Shown one piece after another: positions 20,201-43,775 of a stretch of 64,000 bases of DNA. Numbering within the stretch: position 1 is the stretch's first letter; every line of letters begins with the position of its first letter. The stretch covers positions 6,702,501 to 6,766,500 of the forward strand of contig OZ038528.1 in NCBI GenBank assembly GCA_964036665.1, in the 5' to 3' direction. Source of the DNA: Gordius sp. MW1 (taxonomy: Eukaryota > Nematomorpha > Gordioida > Gordea > Gordiidae). The notes beneath the pieces were generated by a model, which did not search any database, was not told the DNA's origin, and saw only the letters and a program-made list of their open reading frames with translations. The position numbers and the translations under genes are program-made.

Positions 20201-23140
20201 CGGTTAATCTAAGTTGAACCAAAAGTCGATCAAACAAATCCCCGCCGTTTTCACAACACTACCTAACAGGGCAGCCTACGCCCCTTACTTAAGTCAGCTA
20301 TTGGCCTCTTAAAATCAAATCTCTGACAATAAATGCCTATGCTATCTCATCAAAAGCACTTGAGTAAGCAGATTCAAGAAGTAAAAGTCGTAGGAATATA
20401 TATAAATAATTGGCCATGAAACGTCGTAATTAATTGTTACATTAGGTAATTGATCCCTGATTTGACTGAAGAGGTGATGATTGTCGGAACTTGGGTGGGC
20501 ATCGTTCTGTTGATACACGTAAGAATCGAGATCGGGAAAATTGCGATTCAAATCGACGTCATTCGCATTGGAACGACCTATTAACCAACCACCGTCTGTG
20601 GGATTGCCAGCCTGAACCAGCGAGCGCGTAATTTAAAATTCAATATGGAAATAAGTTTAAAAATATAGAAAATGCACGTTTACAACTACCTCTGCTTAGA
20701 GCCCTTCACGGGTGATCCGAAACGCGACCCAACAACGGGGCGGGTTCGGGTTGAAATTAAAATGTTTTCGGGTAAGGTTAAAATTTTTAATGTTTCCGGG
20801 TGGGGTTCAAGTTGAAAAAAGGTGACTTTACACCCTTGCTATAATCGAGGTTCCTTAATTGAACATATGTGCCCGTGAGCGACTCGAATGAAAAAATAAT
20901 ATCATTTATCTAGACATTGACAATAGCGTGATATATGCCCAGGTCGTGAGTGAGAAAATCTGGTGTTTGTTTATTGCGTAATTAATAAATTTGTTATTTA
21001 CCACACCTCATAGCGGCCTTTCCTATATATAAAATGCTTGCTGTGTAAATTAGATTGGGAATCATAGGTTTTTTTAACTGCCAATTTTCCAATTTAATTT
21101 TTTTAGGACAAAAAAACACCTGACAAATTAAAGCAGGTATCAAAAATGCAGACTAGGGTAATGGAGCTAAATTTTCTTTTTTAAATCGAAAAATATATTA
21201 AAAATATCAATTATTGCAAAGAGGGGGGGGGGGGGGGGTAATGAGCTTAAGTTAAATTCTTTTACTAAATTAGTAATAAAAAGAAAATTCGCTGTTAGAG
21301 AGAAAATTAGAAATTTTAACGTGTAAACTAGAAACTGCCCCCCCCCAGTTGCATAATAATGCCATTTAACAATTAAAAATTTCATAACAATGCTAACGTC
21401 ACGCTAGAGCTCTAGGGCCTCCCGAGCGGGTTCGGATCCTTAAAATAAAAATTTCAAGGTAAGTTAGGTTCGATATTGTAATAGGGAGTTTAGTCAAGGT
21501 ATAGCTTTAAAATTTAATTTGAGATCCCACTTAAACTTTTATATTTTGATTTTGAAGTGTTTTTCATTCATGCTTGTGGAATATAGTATGATTAAATAAA
21601 ATACATGCTTCCGTTATATTTATAAAAGAGATGGGTCTTGAATCAAACATTTAAGATAAGTAACCTTTAAACTTGGGTTTAGACAGGATTCAAATTAATT
21701 AGTGAAAGGGGGGGGGGGGAGAAGGTGTAAAAAATTTTATGACGTTTAGGGAGGGGTAAAAATATAATTTCGTAAAAATTAATCTCTATTTTATGTGAAA
21801 ATGTGTGGATATGGGGATGTAACTTTCATCTCGCTAGCTTCCTAAAAACAATCAGATGGGCGCAGCCGGGGGTGCTGGAAATCCAAAAATCCTTTATAAA
21901 TATAATATATAATTAAGGCTAAAATTGCAAAAAAATTACCATTTTTCCCCTCCCTAAATCATTATTGCCCCCTCTAGATCCAATCCTGGCTACGCTCATG
22001 GACAATCATGCCTATAATAATATACTTATACAATTTAAAAAATTTGTCGTTAACCATTTATGGCCTAGCTTATTAGCAAAATCATTATAAGTCTGATGTC
22101 AAAATGTAACTTATTTTATTCAACAAAAGTAAAAAAAATTTCACACTCACCACATCACTTATTTAGGTCATATACCTCACATCATACAAAACTTCTATAG
22201 CCATTAGATATGTTAGAGCTGTTATTTCCGTTTTTAGAAATCTGTCACCAATCACAGGTGAAGGTTGGCGGTGATTTCTAAAATTTTAGTGTATCACAAT
22301 TTAAATTGTTTTAAATAAAAATCCTTGACCAATTTATTTGGTTTGTGAAGCACTGAGTATGCTAATTGTCAAATTAGATGAAATTAGCACAATTAGTATA
22401 TGCCTAACGAAGCATACAGAACCACTTGTGAATAATAAAAATTTAACCTATATTTGTGCAATATGAAAGTTGAAAAATGTCTATTTGTGAATCATCAATT
22501 ACATGATTGTAATATGAAAACATGAGTATATAAAATTATTATATGAATTGTTACTAAAAAAATTGGATGAAAATTTTTAATAAATTGACTATATTATAAG
22601 TTAATATGTTTACCCTGTTTTCTGCTGCAGCTGCAAATCCATCTGGATTTAAAGATGGAAGAATGTGAATTCGAGTGCTATTAATTAGCTTCTGTATCAT
22701 ATTGTTTCCTGCAACATACTCATCACATAAGTAAAGGGCTAAGGTTATGAGTAACTCTCGCCCGACTACCTCATTACCATGCATGTTTGCCACATACTTA
22801 AACTCAGGAATTACTAGATATAATCATAAATATTGATAGGACTTATAGTTTAAATCAAATAAAATGTATAAAAATACTTAATCAATAAAAGATATAAATA
22901 AATACATGGTGTATGAATTCCAGGACTTTTCGAAAATTCTATAACGTGTAGAGGGCGATTGTTAACACTTGGACTAGCTAAGTTATAGGATCGAGTTATT
23001 AACGGGCATTTGGAATTAATGTTTCTAAATACATCTTTTATTTCTTCATTGCTATGGTATTTAAATAAAAAATGAGATTTCGAAAGGGGCGATCCATATA
23101 CAACGGAAATTAAAACAAATAAATACGAAAAATTTAGCAT
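14221..23140 (-). CDS. CPE-like: Carboxypeptidase E/N-like metallocarboxypeptidase (M14B), nine exons
   Basis: This M14 zinc carboxypeptidase removes C-terminal Lys/Arg, as in prohormone processing. Exons on the minus strand: 23140-22906, 22813-22614, 20611-20441, 18119-17956, 17309-17176, 16636-16497, 15914-15788, 15160-14901 and 14232-14221. All have GT-AG introns and compatible phases, giving 480 residues, close to vertebrate CPE length. Residues 1 to about 17 are a signal peptide (start chosen at [16 protein letters not shown]). Zinc ligands are H90 and E93 (NMHGNE) and H226 (SANLHEG). Substrate residues lie in VDLNRNFPD (from residue 164), and the catalytic Glu is E319 (TLELSC). A transthyretin-like domain starts near 349 (AHLGIKG). 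H226 is followed by E where the family usually has G. The last exon (VYM-stop) is only 12 bases and tentative; reading past the preceding donor would instead add about 17 residues. Introns hold MITEs and a kinase pseudogene. Confidence 0.93.
16975..17165. mobile_element. Tc1/mariner-type MITE variant in a carboxypeptidase intron
   Basis: It contains GTCGACTAAG, GGTCGACTA and TTTGGTCGACC blocks with inverted ends near AACGGCTAAGTTTCGTTTGG and its complement. It is related to the elements at 20060 and 34351 and lies directly beside the donor of the exon ending at 17176. Confidence 0.55.
18250..18416 (+). mobile_element. MITE, CATGGGCGTAGCC family (copy 3) with 8-bp target duplication
   Basis: The 167-bp element starts CATGGGCGTAGCCGG and ends CTAGGCCTGTG. 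It is flanked by identical GTTGGAAC at 18242-18249 and 18417-18424. The 8-bp duplication points to a hAT-mobilised MITE. Confidence 0.8.
18740..19690 (-). pseudogene. FGFR-like receptor tyrosine kinase domain, intronless pseudogene
   Basis: Reading the minus strand, a whole kinase domain can be followed in order. These are a glycine loop (SVGEGASG, about 19670-19645), [18 protein letters not shown] (about 19520-19465) and a GHHGNIINF segment in another frame (about 19455). Next come LTSEDLF...QISQGVE (about 19190-19145), [10 protein letters not shown] (19115-19086), an NFGVARDLA block (about 19056), GRLPV-stop-[15 protein letters not shown] (about 18965) and a [10 protein letters not shown]-lobe segment (about 18855). 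HRD has become YRD and DFG has become NFG. There are several stops and frameshifts, and the activation-loop to SDVW region is deleted. Continuity without introns suggests a retrocopy. It sits in the carboxypeptidase intron 18120-20440, same strand. Confidence 0.85.
20060..20259. mobile_element. Tc1/mariner-type MITE with TA target site
   Basis: The roughly 200-bp element has ends ATGTTGTTAAAATGG and CCGTTTTCACAACAC, flanked by TA. It shares TTTGTTTGGTCG, CTTAGTCGACC and GACCACGGTCGAC blocks with 34351-34562. It lies in a carboxypeptidase intron. Confidence 0.7.
20697..20845 (+). mobile_element. Short copy of the GC-rich CGGGTTCGGGTT element
   Basis: It starts TTAGAGCCCTTCACGGGTGA, contains GGGGCGGGTTCGGGTTG and TTTTCGGGTAAGG repeats, and ends near TGACTTTACACCCTTGCTA. 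It is a truncated relative of the ends of 10531-11575, and lies in a carboxypeptidase intron. Confidence 0.6.
21855..22003 (+). mobile_element. MITE, CATGGGCGTAGCC family (copy 4)
   Basis: It starts ATGGGCGCAGCCGGGGG and ends TCCTGGCTACGCTCATGG. It is flanked by ACAATCAG on the left and ACAATCAT on the right, a probable 8-bp target duplication with one change. It lies in a carboxypeptidase intron. Confidence 0.7.
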
Positions 23141-24979
23141 TGAATATTGAAAAGCATATGGTAACGAAAAATTCCCATATATATACCAAATTCGCTTACA
23201 CAAATCAACGTTAGATTGAAAAAGATCGAAAATCATTTAAAATACAAATTTTGGAATAATGGATATTCCATGTAATTATTTTAACTTATTTATTGTAGAA
23301 AATCAGTGATAGTACCTCGGATGACAAGTAAATTACCAAACTTGATAGTGCCACGGGTGACAATTAAATTATAATTGACATTAAGCATACACGATTATTA
23401 TTCTTTCGGCTTTATAATTTATCATACTTAATGATCATTATACCCCGCGCGTAACATTTTTAAAGTTTCTTTGTACATTTAAAATAGTAAAAATATACTC
23501 ACAATTTAAAAAATACAAATTTAATTTAAGCTTTTGCAATGTGCTAAGAGTAAAAGAAAATATAGTTTTAGATAATTTTAATAAAAAAATGCCTCAAATT
23601 GTATGTTTTAGCATTATTAATGCTTTTACGAATATAACAACTCATATTTTATAAATATTAATTAACTTGGAACCACAAAGTGATTCCTCTACCTTTAAAT
23701 TCTCTTAAACATGCAAAAAGTTCTATGTTGCCTACCTTAGGTCAGCAACTTATAGGAGATGTTTGGTGACCTCTAGGATGCTCTTACTATAGAAATTGTA
23801 ATTAATTGGTGTGTGATGAAATATCAGATTTGGTGTTATACAAAAGCAAAAAATGTTTTAATACTGCCTCATAATATATAAATAAATTTATTTTATTTTT
23901 GAATCTTAAATCGATCTTCCTTGTTGTACATTTAATTACAATATTATGTATATTTCGTTATTATAAACACCTTAATATTCTAAGCGATATTTATTTATTA
24001 AAAGAGTTTTTGTGTTACATATAAACGCATTTATAACAGAGATCCCACAATTTTACGCTTTATTAAACTATAGCTCTACATCCACCCTCCAATTCGGCGA
24101 ATACAAACTCGTCCGAAGGTATCTAACAACGAGATTTATTGGGCCCTTCTTTTTTGTCTAGGAATTCAAAATCTATTCAAGTCAATATCATCCTAGTTTA
24201 TCCTCGATTTGATGGTTGGTATCTCGACGACGCCCCTCATGCGGCAGCCCAAAGGAAATAAGTAAAGCCATCAATATCATTAAGAATATCACACACAATC
24301 TTAATCTGAAATTAAACTGTATAAAATGAGAAATTTTTCAGTCCCCCACCTTAATCTACTTTTCTATTAATAAAATTTTTTATAAAGAGAGAAATTTTCC
24401 CTCTTAAGATCACCCGCTGGCTCTAAAGAATCTCTTTCAATATCTCTTATCAAGAAATTTTAAACTCTGGAAGTTTGCCTTTGCCTGCATATCCCTCTTT
24501 TTGCATAAACAAAAACTAGTTTTAAAAATAAACCATTGTTTCCGCTCTTCTGGTGCATTTTTGCCGCAGACATTAAAAAGTCGTATGGAGGCTATTATTT
24601 TATTAGAGAAACACTAACAATTAAACCCAAGCCTCTTACCATCAGGATTAAAAATTGCCCTCTATATCCTCATTCATATCTCAAGGTATGATTTTTAAAC
24701 TTACGACACAAAACTCCGTCTCCTGCTATTCAAGCTTTAGGGCTTTGGAATAAATGTCATAACCGAAACTATTCATTCTCAAAGGGAAACAGAAGAAATG
24801 GGATTCTGGTCTAGTATCGCGCCTTGTTGATTACCACTTAAGAAGCAGCGATGATAGCCAGCATTCAATTTTAGGTGCTATGCTTATGATGATTCCGGCC
24901 ATGAGTGACTTGATTCTAGCAAACTTTTGGGGCTGCATGACGCCTTGGATTCATATTCCATGACTTTAAGGTTGGGAAT
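23141..24979. other. AT-rich intergenic DNA
   Basis: This would be the upstream flank of the carboxypeptidase gene and so should contain its promoter, but no reliable core promoter motif can be singled out in the AT-rich sequence. No coding similarity was recognised. Confidence 0.4.
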
Positions 24980-25258
24980 TTAGTAAATATTTTTCATGTC
25001 AAAATTGTCCCCTAGTAGCAGAATATGATAGGCACCATAAACTGTGTTGGCTATGCTTCCAAAAAAATATTTACATGACGGGGTCAGTATCGTTCGAAGC
25101 GAATCGTTCAAGGGTAAGGTGGTGAAAGTCAAGCGGTGTTCAGACAGGTTAATGTGGCATGGAAAACACCTTCGATCAAAAATGAAGCCTACGACAGATG
25201 TGGGTGTCTTGGAAAGTATGTAATCAATTGAATTGGAACGATTATTCAAAGTATGCAC
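24980..25258 (-). pseudogene. Possible LINE endonuclease fragment
   Basis: A 92-codon frame begins with a NNRSNSIDYIL block followed by SEHRLTF. This is reminiscent of the SIDYIL...SDHRL end of apurinic-like endonuclease domains of non-LTR retrotransposons. The rest is not recognisable. A chance resemblance cannot be excluded. Confidence 0.35.
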
Positions 25259-25637
25259 TCGGCAACAGACTTACTAAGTATAATCTTGTAGTTAACATTT
25301 TTTAACTTCCTTTTCTAATATTAAAATATAACCGATCAGAGCGACTTTTAATTTTATAAGTTTTAAAATTTTTAAAATTGAATTTTAACAAACTGTTGAT
25401 GGCCAAAGTAAATGGTACTATTTTCAAAATTTTAATTTTTCTCCGCGGTACCGTTCCTATCCTTTCCAATTTTAACATTTTTCCATTAGTCAATCTATTC
25501 AATTTAGTCGCCAAAATTTGATATTAGTTGTGCATTCAAAAGTCTGTGTATCTCATTTGGCTAAATATTGTAAATAACCTTAAACTATCATAAGACGATA
25601 CATAAACAAGTCAAATAGTTATAACAATTTGATCCAC

Positions 25638-25643
25638 TTTATT
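25638..25643 (-). terminator. Polyadenylation signal of the glycyl-tRNA synthetase gene
   Basis: AATAAA on the minus strand lies 66 bases downstream of the stop codon at 25711-25709, a typical position for a 3' end signal. Confidence 0.6.
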
Positions 25644-25708
25644 TATCAAGTTTCTAACAAAAGCCCCGATTATTAAAAAAAAGAAAATTGAGATAGTTTT
25701 TTGAGCTT

Positions 25709-36636
<10,928 letters not shown>

Positions 36637-38101
36637 CTTATATTTTAAGTTAAATCAAAATAAATTGATACTTTATTCATCTTATTCAAAAATCTAGTGT
36701 GTAATCTATAATTTAACTTAAATGTTGAATATTTATTATAATATATTAATAAGTGGTTAAAAATCCATTTCATTAAAGCATGTGCAACGCATGAAATTTA
36801 GCAAGTGGATACATTTCTCCAATATTTTGCCACTGTGAACCACCCATAGGAGGGAGGATGACAGGCGTAGTAGTAGTAATAGCTCGTATTAAGCCACTAA
36901 TCTTGCACGCACCATACACAATCAATCATTTACATGCACTAAGGGTATAGTGTAATATAGGCATATAACCCAATTAGATAGAGAGGGAGGGGGCTCAAAG
37001 GACGCCGCGATTTCGCATAGGGACTAATTGCAACTTTGATATATTGGCAAAAGTAACAATAGGGGAAAAAAATTATTTTTCAATGTTTTACCCTAAGTGA
37101 GTTCTACCACTTAGATGTTTAGAGAGAAAAAAATTAGCTATTCAATTTCGCCCTATTGAGCGTCAAAAAGGGCCAAAAACGGTCATTTTCGCAACTTTGA
37201 ATCAAAATATCTAAAACTTGACGTACAGGAAAAAAACGAAAAACATATTTGTGTTCACCACAAAAAACTCTATCAGAATATGTTGACCGTTTCCCGGTTG
37301 ATTACACAAGACCATTATTTGTTAACTAGTGTTATTTGGGTCACAATTGCTGATGGTTATTTTATAGGGATAAATTTACCTTCAATTTATTGAACAAAGG
37401 CATTAGCTTGAGCTTTATTTAGCCAGTATAAATAAAGGGTCTTAACTAGCCAAATTTGTACCCAGTCAAACATAGACATGCCCTTTTAAGATTTTATTTC
37501 TATATATATTTGACATACACAATAGTTTTAATATAAATATACTAATTCGGTAAAACTAAAAATAATAATTATATATACTTGAAGTTTATTTATACTTTTT
37601 TTTACTATTTGCTTAGAAAATGTTATATTTATTACATAGTCTATGACATGTCTCACTACATCTTTATCAGGTGTGTGTTTTGAAATTTTCCAAATATTAA
37701 AGAGATTTGCCTTTTTTATGTAAAAACGGGATTTGTATTGAATTATTTTTAATAAATTATGCCAAATTTTTATTTGGTATAATTTTTATAGTCGAGACAA
37801 GTCGAAAATTCTAGTCTCGACGAGATTGAAATTCTCATAATCGCACCGGAGGCGAGACGGAATTTTTCTGTCGAAACCGAGACGAGAATGACACTACCCC
37901 TGCCTAAGCTTTTTTTTATTATAAAATCTTTATTAGGTAAAATCTATATATATGAAAAATATAAAACACGATCAATGAATAAATAAAAAGCGTGACTATA
38001 ATTGTTAAACAGTTGGCATGAAAGGGGGCGGGGTAAGATTATTGCTTATAAATTAAATAGTAAAGAAGAGATAGGGTTAGACCTATAGTAGTAATGGTAG
38101 T
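36637..38101. other. AT-rich DNA upstream of the recovered GARS exons
   Basis: This is expected to hold the missing first exon or promoter of the glycyl-tRNA synthetase gene, but no exon could be recognised. A CTCTATCAGAAT-containing tract (about 37268-37280) is loosely shared with about 52190, suggesting another old repeat. Confidence 0.4.
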
Positions 38102-38911
38102 TAGAGATCTGCACGGGTAGGCCAGGCCCGTGAACAGGCCCAAAAGCCTGGCGCATGGGCGGTTAAGACGGGCTTTGAGAATAAAAAAATTTAAAGAGTT
38201 GGGCCCGGGCGGGCCAATCAAGTTTAATAATGGGCTGCGGACAAATTAAGTTTGAAAAAGCTCGAACGAGCTTAAAATTTTTGGACACGGTCCTGGAATT
38301 TATATTAAATTTAAACGTATAGTTACTTCCTAATATAGGACTACACTTTTACATAACTTATTAAATTAAAAAAAAATTAAGATATTCTAGAGTGCAATTC
38401 ACAAATTATGTATAAATGCTAACAATTTTTGCCAATTTTCTGAAATAATAATTATACCTAGAAAGGACTGTGCGCGCAACTATGGACTTGTGGATGTCTA
38501 TTTAAACAAAGATATTGAAAGCTTAACATTCATTTAATTTTATAAATACGAACCTTCGACAAAGTCATTTTTACAACGACTTTTTTTACAAAAAATCAGG
38601 GTATAATATTAAAAACTTGAACAATACACAACATTTGAAGTTATTAATCATGAAAATATCCTAGTATTTTTACAGATCAAGATGTGGAATATAGAAAAAG
38701 TCTTTGAAAAATCCATCGATTTAACCAGGATATTTTTATTAAAACATCAAATAGCAATCAAGTTGCATTAATTTTTTGATTATTCTATGGGTCGGACCTA
38801 CGAGCCATTCTTGGTTGGGGGCCCGGGATATGAATGGGTTTGGGCGGACTTGCAAGTTTCGAAACGGGTACGGGCGGGTCATCCTCCCAAAAAAAGCGCG
38901 TCAGATCTCTA
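38102..38911. mobile_element. hAT-like GC-rich-ended MITE
   Basis: The 810-bp element starts TAGAGATCTGCACGGG and ends GCGCGTCAGATCTCTA, inverted with mismatches. The flanks ATGGTAGT and GTTCTAGT are only partly alike. GGCCCGTGAACAGGCCC and GGGCGGGCC stretches form the left end, GGGTACGGGCGGG the right end, and the middle is AT-rich. Confidence 0.7.
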
Positions 38912-40140
38912 GTTCTAGTTATATTAACTACCATACCCATCCACAGCACATAAATATCATAGTTTCGAATGCATATAAGAATGGTATAGGCAAAGGAGGT
39001 AGACCAAAAGTATGGGGCAATTTCACAATATAATAAAATATATAGAAACAAATTATTTTTAATACAAATCAAAACTTAATTTAGAGAACAATTTTTAGCT
39101 AAGCTCGTTTTACATTTTAAACGCTTATATTTTAGTTTAATCATTTATTTTTGCGGTATACATCTTAAAATAGGGGAAAAACACTCGCTACTTTGAATAC
39201 TTTAAAAAACATGACTTGTAGGGAAAAAATGGAAAAAATGAAAAACAAATTTTTCGTTTGGCACAAAAAAGTAAAAAATATTGGTGTTCTTAGTTTATTT
39301 TATACGTTGTGCTGCGTGATTAAGTTAAGCAAAATTAATTCAGCTCGATCATTTTTCTATATATTAATAGTCATGCTCGGTTAATGGAGGGAAAATCTTC
39401 GCAATATATATTTACAGAAATAAAGTTGATTTGTACCAAATTTGGAACGGACCAATGAAATGTAAAAATAGACTAAGACCCTATGTAGGGTGAATAATCA
39501 AATGATAGTTTCCTATAATCCCTAAAGTTACAAGGATGGAAAAGAGAGAAATGTTGAGGATGTAACTTCGTCTGGAGCCTTCATTAGAACTCAATGTATG
39601 ACTTAAAACAATATACTCATGATCCATGTGGGACTTAAAATGAATTCACTTTAACAATGTTATGAGCTTGTTTAATTATAGGCGTTTGAATTAGGACAAA
39701 CGACATAGAACGTGCGGTGAAAAGATAGACTAAAATTCTATCGTCTTATAAATTTTAAGCTAATAATTTGATAACCAATAGAGTACATTTATAATGCCAC
39801 TCAAAATAAAATCCTATTTCGACTGTAAAAAGATAAAAGCCTTTACTTTAAATTTGCCGACACTAATGTTTTTTTATAGGTCAATTAGAAAAATGCTTTT
39901 AAATCCCAAATACAATTCTCAAGATTTTATTTTTCTACTGATTTAGTTTAAATTATTAATGAAACTTTAAAGTAATGGTAAAAGGGAATGTGCAACCTTA
40001 ACAACAGTGATCTAAGTTTTTCATCGAAGTTTAATCAATCTCAGACATAAATAATTGATAACAAAGATATAGCGCATTAAAAATGGAATAGAAAATACCA
40101 CAACTAATTGTTATTAAATAAATGTAAAGGTACTATATAG
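38912..40140. other. AT-rich intergenic DNA, no gene seen
   Basis: No coding similarity or repeat shared with other parts of the window was recognised. Small open frames here have no supporting features. Confidence 0.4.
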
Positions 40141-40568
40141 CATAGGCCAGAAATGCTTGGCCGGCTGCCCAAACCTACCCGCCCGGCTCACAGGCCGGGC
40201 CGGGCCGAGCAACTGTGGTAAATTTTGACGTTTCACATAATAAGATTCAGGCAATTCGGGTTCAATGTTGTTTTTAAGTAATGTATTATATTGTTCTTGT
40301 GTATAATTTGTCATTTTTTAATTTGATTTTATAATGTTTTTCAACCCTAGCTTTTATATAAAAAAATCAAAAATTAAGGTAAATATTTTTTTAATATAAC
40401 GTTAGAGCTAAAAATTTTAAAACACACCATTTCGGGCCAGTTCGGGCACCTTTTATATTTCGGGCATGGGGCGTATACATAGAAGGGTTCGGGCGGGCTG
40501 GGGGGGCAGATCAATTATAAAATACCGGGCCGGGTTCGGGCAGAAAAATTCTAAAAATCTGACCTCTG
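40141..40568. mobile_element. hAT-like MITE with 8-bp target duplication
   Basis: The 428-bp element starts CATAGGCCAGAAAT and ends AAATCTGACCTCTG, which are inverted. It is flanked by CTATATAG (40133-40140) and CTATATAA (40569-40576), an 8-bp duplication with one change. Its ends contain GGCCGGGCCGGGCC and GGGCCGGGTTCGGGC repeats. Confidence 0.82.
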
Positions 40569-40576
40569 CTATATAA

Positions 40577-42325
40577 CACTACTTAAAGACGAACAGGGGG
40601 GGGGGGGCAAGGGGTAAGGGAAAGCGGAAAAATTCTACTCGTAAGAATTTGCTTAAATTTTGAATAGTTGCAAAAATGACTAACACTTATAAATACATTT
40701 AATGTTTATATACATTTAAAAAAAATGGAATTTTAACCATTGTTTTCTATTCTACATATACATTTGCTATGGGAAAAAGTTTGATTGAACATATTTTGCC
40801 AATAACTTGCCCCCCTCACATCTAGTAGGTGGCAGTTTAATTTAAGTGTAGGTGGAGACCGGGGTTTTACTGGCCTCGGGGCAGTACATATATTCTCGAA
40901 TAATTTTCGTTACATTAATTTGTACCCAGTCAAATTCTATTTAAAATGTATATTATAAAGGCGCATCCCAAGCCCAAAGGAAAAATCGAAAGAAATGCTT
41001 TTTTGAGGCTTAAAGCTACTGGTAATTTTACTTTTTCCTCAATAAGTTTTCATAATCAACTTTTAGAACTGCAAACAAATTTTACGAGATAGACAGTGTT
41101 TTTTGTTTATTAAATTGCGAGGAATAAAAAATCTTATTCTAAATAATTCTGTCATACCAAATATTTTAACCATGGGGCTATTGAGATCGGGGCTATAATT
41201 ACCTAGTATTCTACTACATTTAAATAATGTGATTTTATAAGCGTAAAGCAAATCATGTGCAAGATTCTAAAAAAGAATGGGTTTAGACAGGAAGTAACAA
41301 TTGCCCCTCCCCCTCTAAAATATATATTTATTAATAGAGCCCTGCAACGAGCCTTTTTAAATCATTTAAAAGCCCGGGCCTAGCCCCGGCTTACTAATGA
41401 TACCAAGCCCGAGCTCGGCCCGTATAATAAGTTTTATTTTGCTTTTTCATATTAGATTTTATTTTTTTCGATGTTTAAACTTTATATATGTTATTAATAA
41501 ATCATGTAAAAATAATAAAACACCAATACTTTTTGGTCTCAGATTAGTTCTTCTTTCTTTTAAGAATGATCTCCAAATGAAATTTTTTAACTTCTTGCAT
41601 TTGTAATCGTGATTTATAAAACTATACTTGCTAAAAGAAATACCTTTAACTTATTTAAGATTCCAATATTTTTAGAAAAAGGTACATAGCTTTTTTGCTT
41701 TACCACCAAATTTAATATTTTAGTTTATTAATATGAAATAAAGAGATTGTCATATTTTATAAAGGAAATTCGAAGAAAGAGAAGTAGCACTCCAGCGAAA
41801 ATTAAATTAAATTTTTTAATTTATAAATTTTCCAATGAATTAAAAGTATTTAGAATTGCATAAAAGACTAAGTCACTTATAAACACTATAAAAGTGTATT
41901 TCTTTTTAAATTAAATCGACAAACAAAAAAGCTATTTCATAATTAATGTACTTTTTCCCAATTCAATCTTCATTTGCCAAAATAACTTGATTTAGCATCT
42001 TCCCCTCAAGGTTACCTCGCCTCCCACACCTAGTAAGTAGCAATATAAATTATAAGAGTAGTTCTCTTCGGCAATTTGAATACTTGATTTTCCTTTCATA
42101 GCTTAATTAATTTTTTAGCTATAGATCTTTACTATACAAACAATTTCAGAAAAAAGATTTTGACATTTATAAGGTGATTCAATTAGCAGATAACATTGCA
42201 ACTTAGATAAAACTCAGAAGAAAAAGTTGGACCAACTAGTATTTTTATTAGCGAAAGTATTAATTTATATGATTAAAATGGTAAATATAATCGTCGGTTT
42301 GCCGCAAATTTTTCGTACTAATATT
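40577..42325. other. Intergenic DNA with a partial GC-rich element
   Basis: It is mostly AT-rich. A single GC-rich element end begins TAGAGCCCTGCAACGAGCC at about 41337 and runs to about 41425 with GCCCGAGCTCGGCCCG; the matching second end was not found. A 10-G run lies near 40597. No coding similarity was recognised. Confidence 0.5.
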
Positions 42326-42467
42326 CATGGGCGTAGGCAGGGGGGAGCAGTCAATGCAAAAACCCTTAAAAATAAAAAAAAATTATGTTTTGCCTTCCCC
42401 CTCCTAATTGAACTTTTAAACGTTTCGCCCCCCCCCTAATCCAAAACCTAACTACGCCCATGCTAAT
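42326..42467 (+). mobile_element. MITE, CATGGGCGTAGCC family (copy 5)
   Basis: It starts CATGGGCGTAGGCAGGGGGG and ends AACCTAACTACGCCCATG, inverted ends around a short AT-rich and C-rich core. Confidence 0.75.
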
Positions 42468-42814
42468 ATTACAAATTATTCCATTAAGCTATATTTAAAT
42501 TATCAACAGTTATCTTCTTGATCGAAACCTTTAATATCAGTAGCGTAGGGAAGGGGGGGGGGGTCGTTTCGGGTTAGGACCCCCGCCCCCCTTGACAAAA
42601 ATAATGAATTTTTTCTCAAATTGTACGGAAAAAAGGAGTCGTGTGTGTGTTGCGCATATAGAAATAATATATTATTAATTGCTACGCAATTTATGGGATT
42701 CCATTTTGTTTGTCCGCCTATTCGGCGTCCGCTATTCGGCGTCCCCACCGAACGTGGATGTCACGCACCGAATGTCTTGTTTTGTTTACTTTTAATTTTT
42801 GTTAATTTAACCAG

Positions 42815-43775
42815 TTTTTGGGTTCGAATCCCGGAGTTTTTTTTGACTCTTATGATTGTTCTTGATACTAACATTGATAATAAGATTTTTTGGCCGTCCG
42901 TTGGGTGCTGACCAATGAAAAAAATGACCATTGGCCAAAATGTGAATCCAAGTTTATTTTTTCGTTTTTTTTCGACTATTATGATTGTTCCTGTTACTAC
43001 CATTGATAATAAGACTTTTTGGCCGTCCGTTGGCTGCTGACCAATGGAAAAAAATGACCATTGGCCAAAATGTGAATCCAGTATATTTTTTCGTTTTTTT
43101 TCGACTATTATGATTGTTCTTGTTACTACCATTGATAATAAGACTTTTTGGCCGTCCGTTCCGTTGGCTGCTGACCGATGGAAAAAATGACCATTGGCCA
43201 AAATGTGAATCCAAGTTTATTTTTTCGTTTTTTTTCGACCATTATGATTGTTCTTGTTACTACCATTGATAATAAGACGTTTTGGCCGTCCGTTGGGTGC
43301 TGACCAATGAAAAAAATGACCATTGGTCAAAATGTGAATCGAAAATTTTTTTTTCTTTTTTTTGCTAACATTGATTTATAGACCATCTGTTGGTATTGAC
43401 CAATTAAAATGACCATTGGCCAAAATGTGATTCGAAATTTTTTTTTCGTTTTTTTGACTCTTATGAATTTATATCCACTTTTACCGTGTCCTGGCTGCTG
43501 ACCAATGCAAAAAAATGACCATTGGCAAAAGTGTGAATCGAAATTTTTTTTATTTTTGTTTTAACTCTTATGTATTTATATCGACTTTTCACGTGTACTG
43601 GCTGCTGACCAATGGAAAAAAATGATCATTGGTCAAATAGTGAATCAAAAAATTTTTTTTCGTTTTTATTGGCTAACATGATTTATAGACCATCTGTTGA
43701 AACTGCCTATTGGAAAAAAATGACCATTGACTAAATTGTGAATCGAGATTTTAATTTTCGTTTTTGAATTTGTTA
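42815..43775 (-). repeat. Hairpin minisatellite array with B-box-like head
   Basis: It opens with GGGTTCGAATCCCGGAG, an exact B-box-like T-arm. Units follow with TTGGCCGTCCGTTGG, TGACCAATG-A-run-TGACCATTGG and a TCGTTTTTT tract. Near 42890, 43019, 43147 and 43283 the period is about 129-136 bases, then units become shorter and degenerate. The 146-codon open frame 42761-43201 is a by-product of this repeat. Confidence 0.8.

Noticed and set aside
24740-24980. Further LINE endonuclease similarity downstream of 25258-24980
   Set aside because: A GDNFD-like string appears after SIDYIL, the reverse of the domain's normal order, so I could not support a longer element.
42761-43323. Minus-strand frames of 65-146 codons
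   Set aside because: By-product of the 129-base hairpin repeat.
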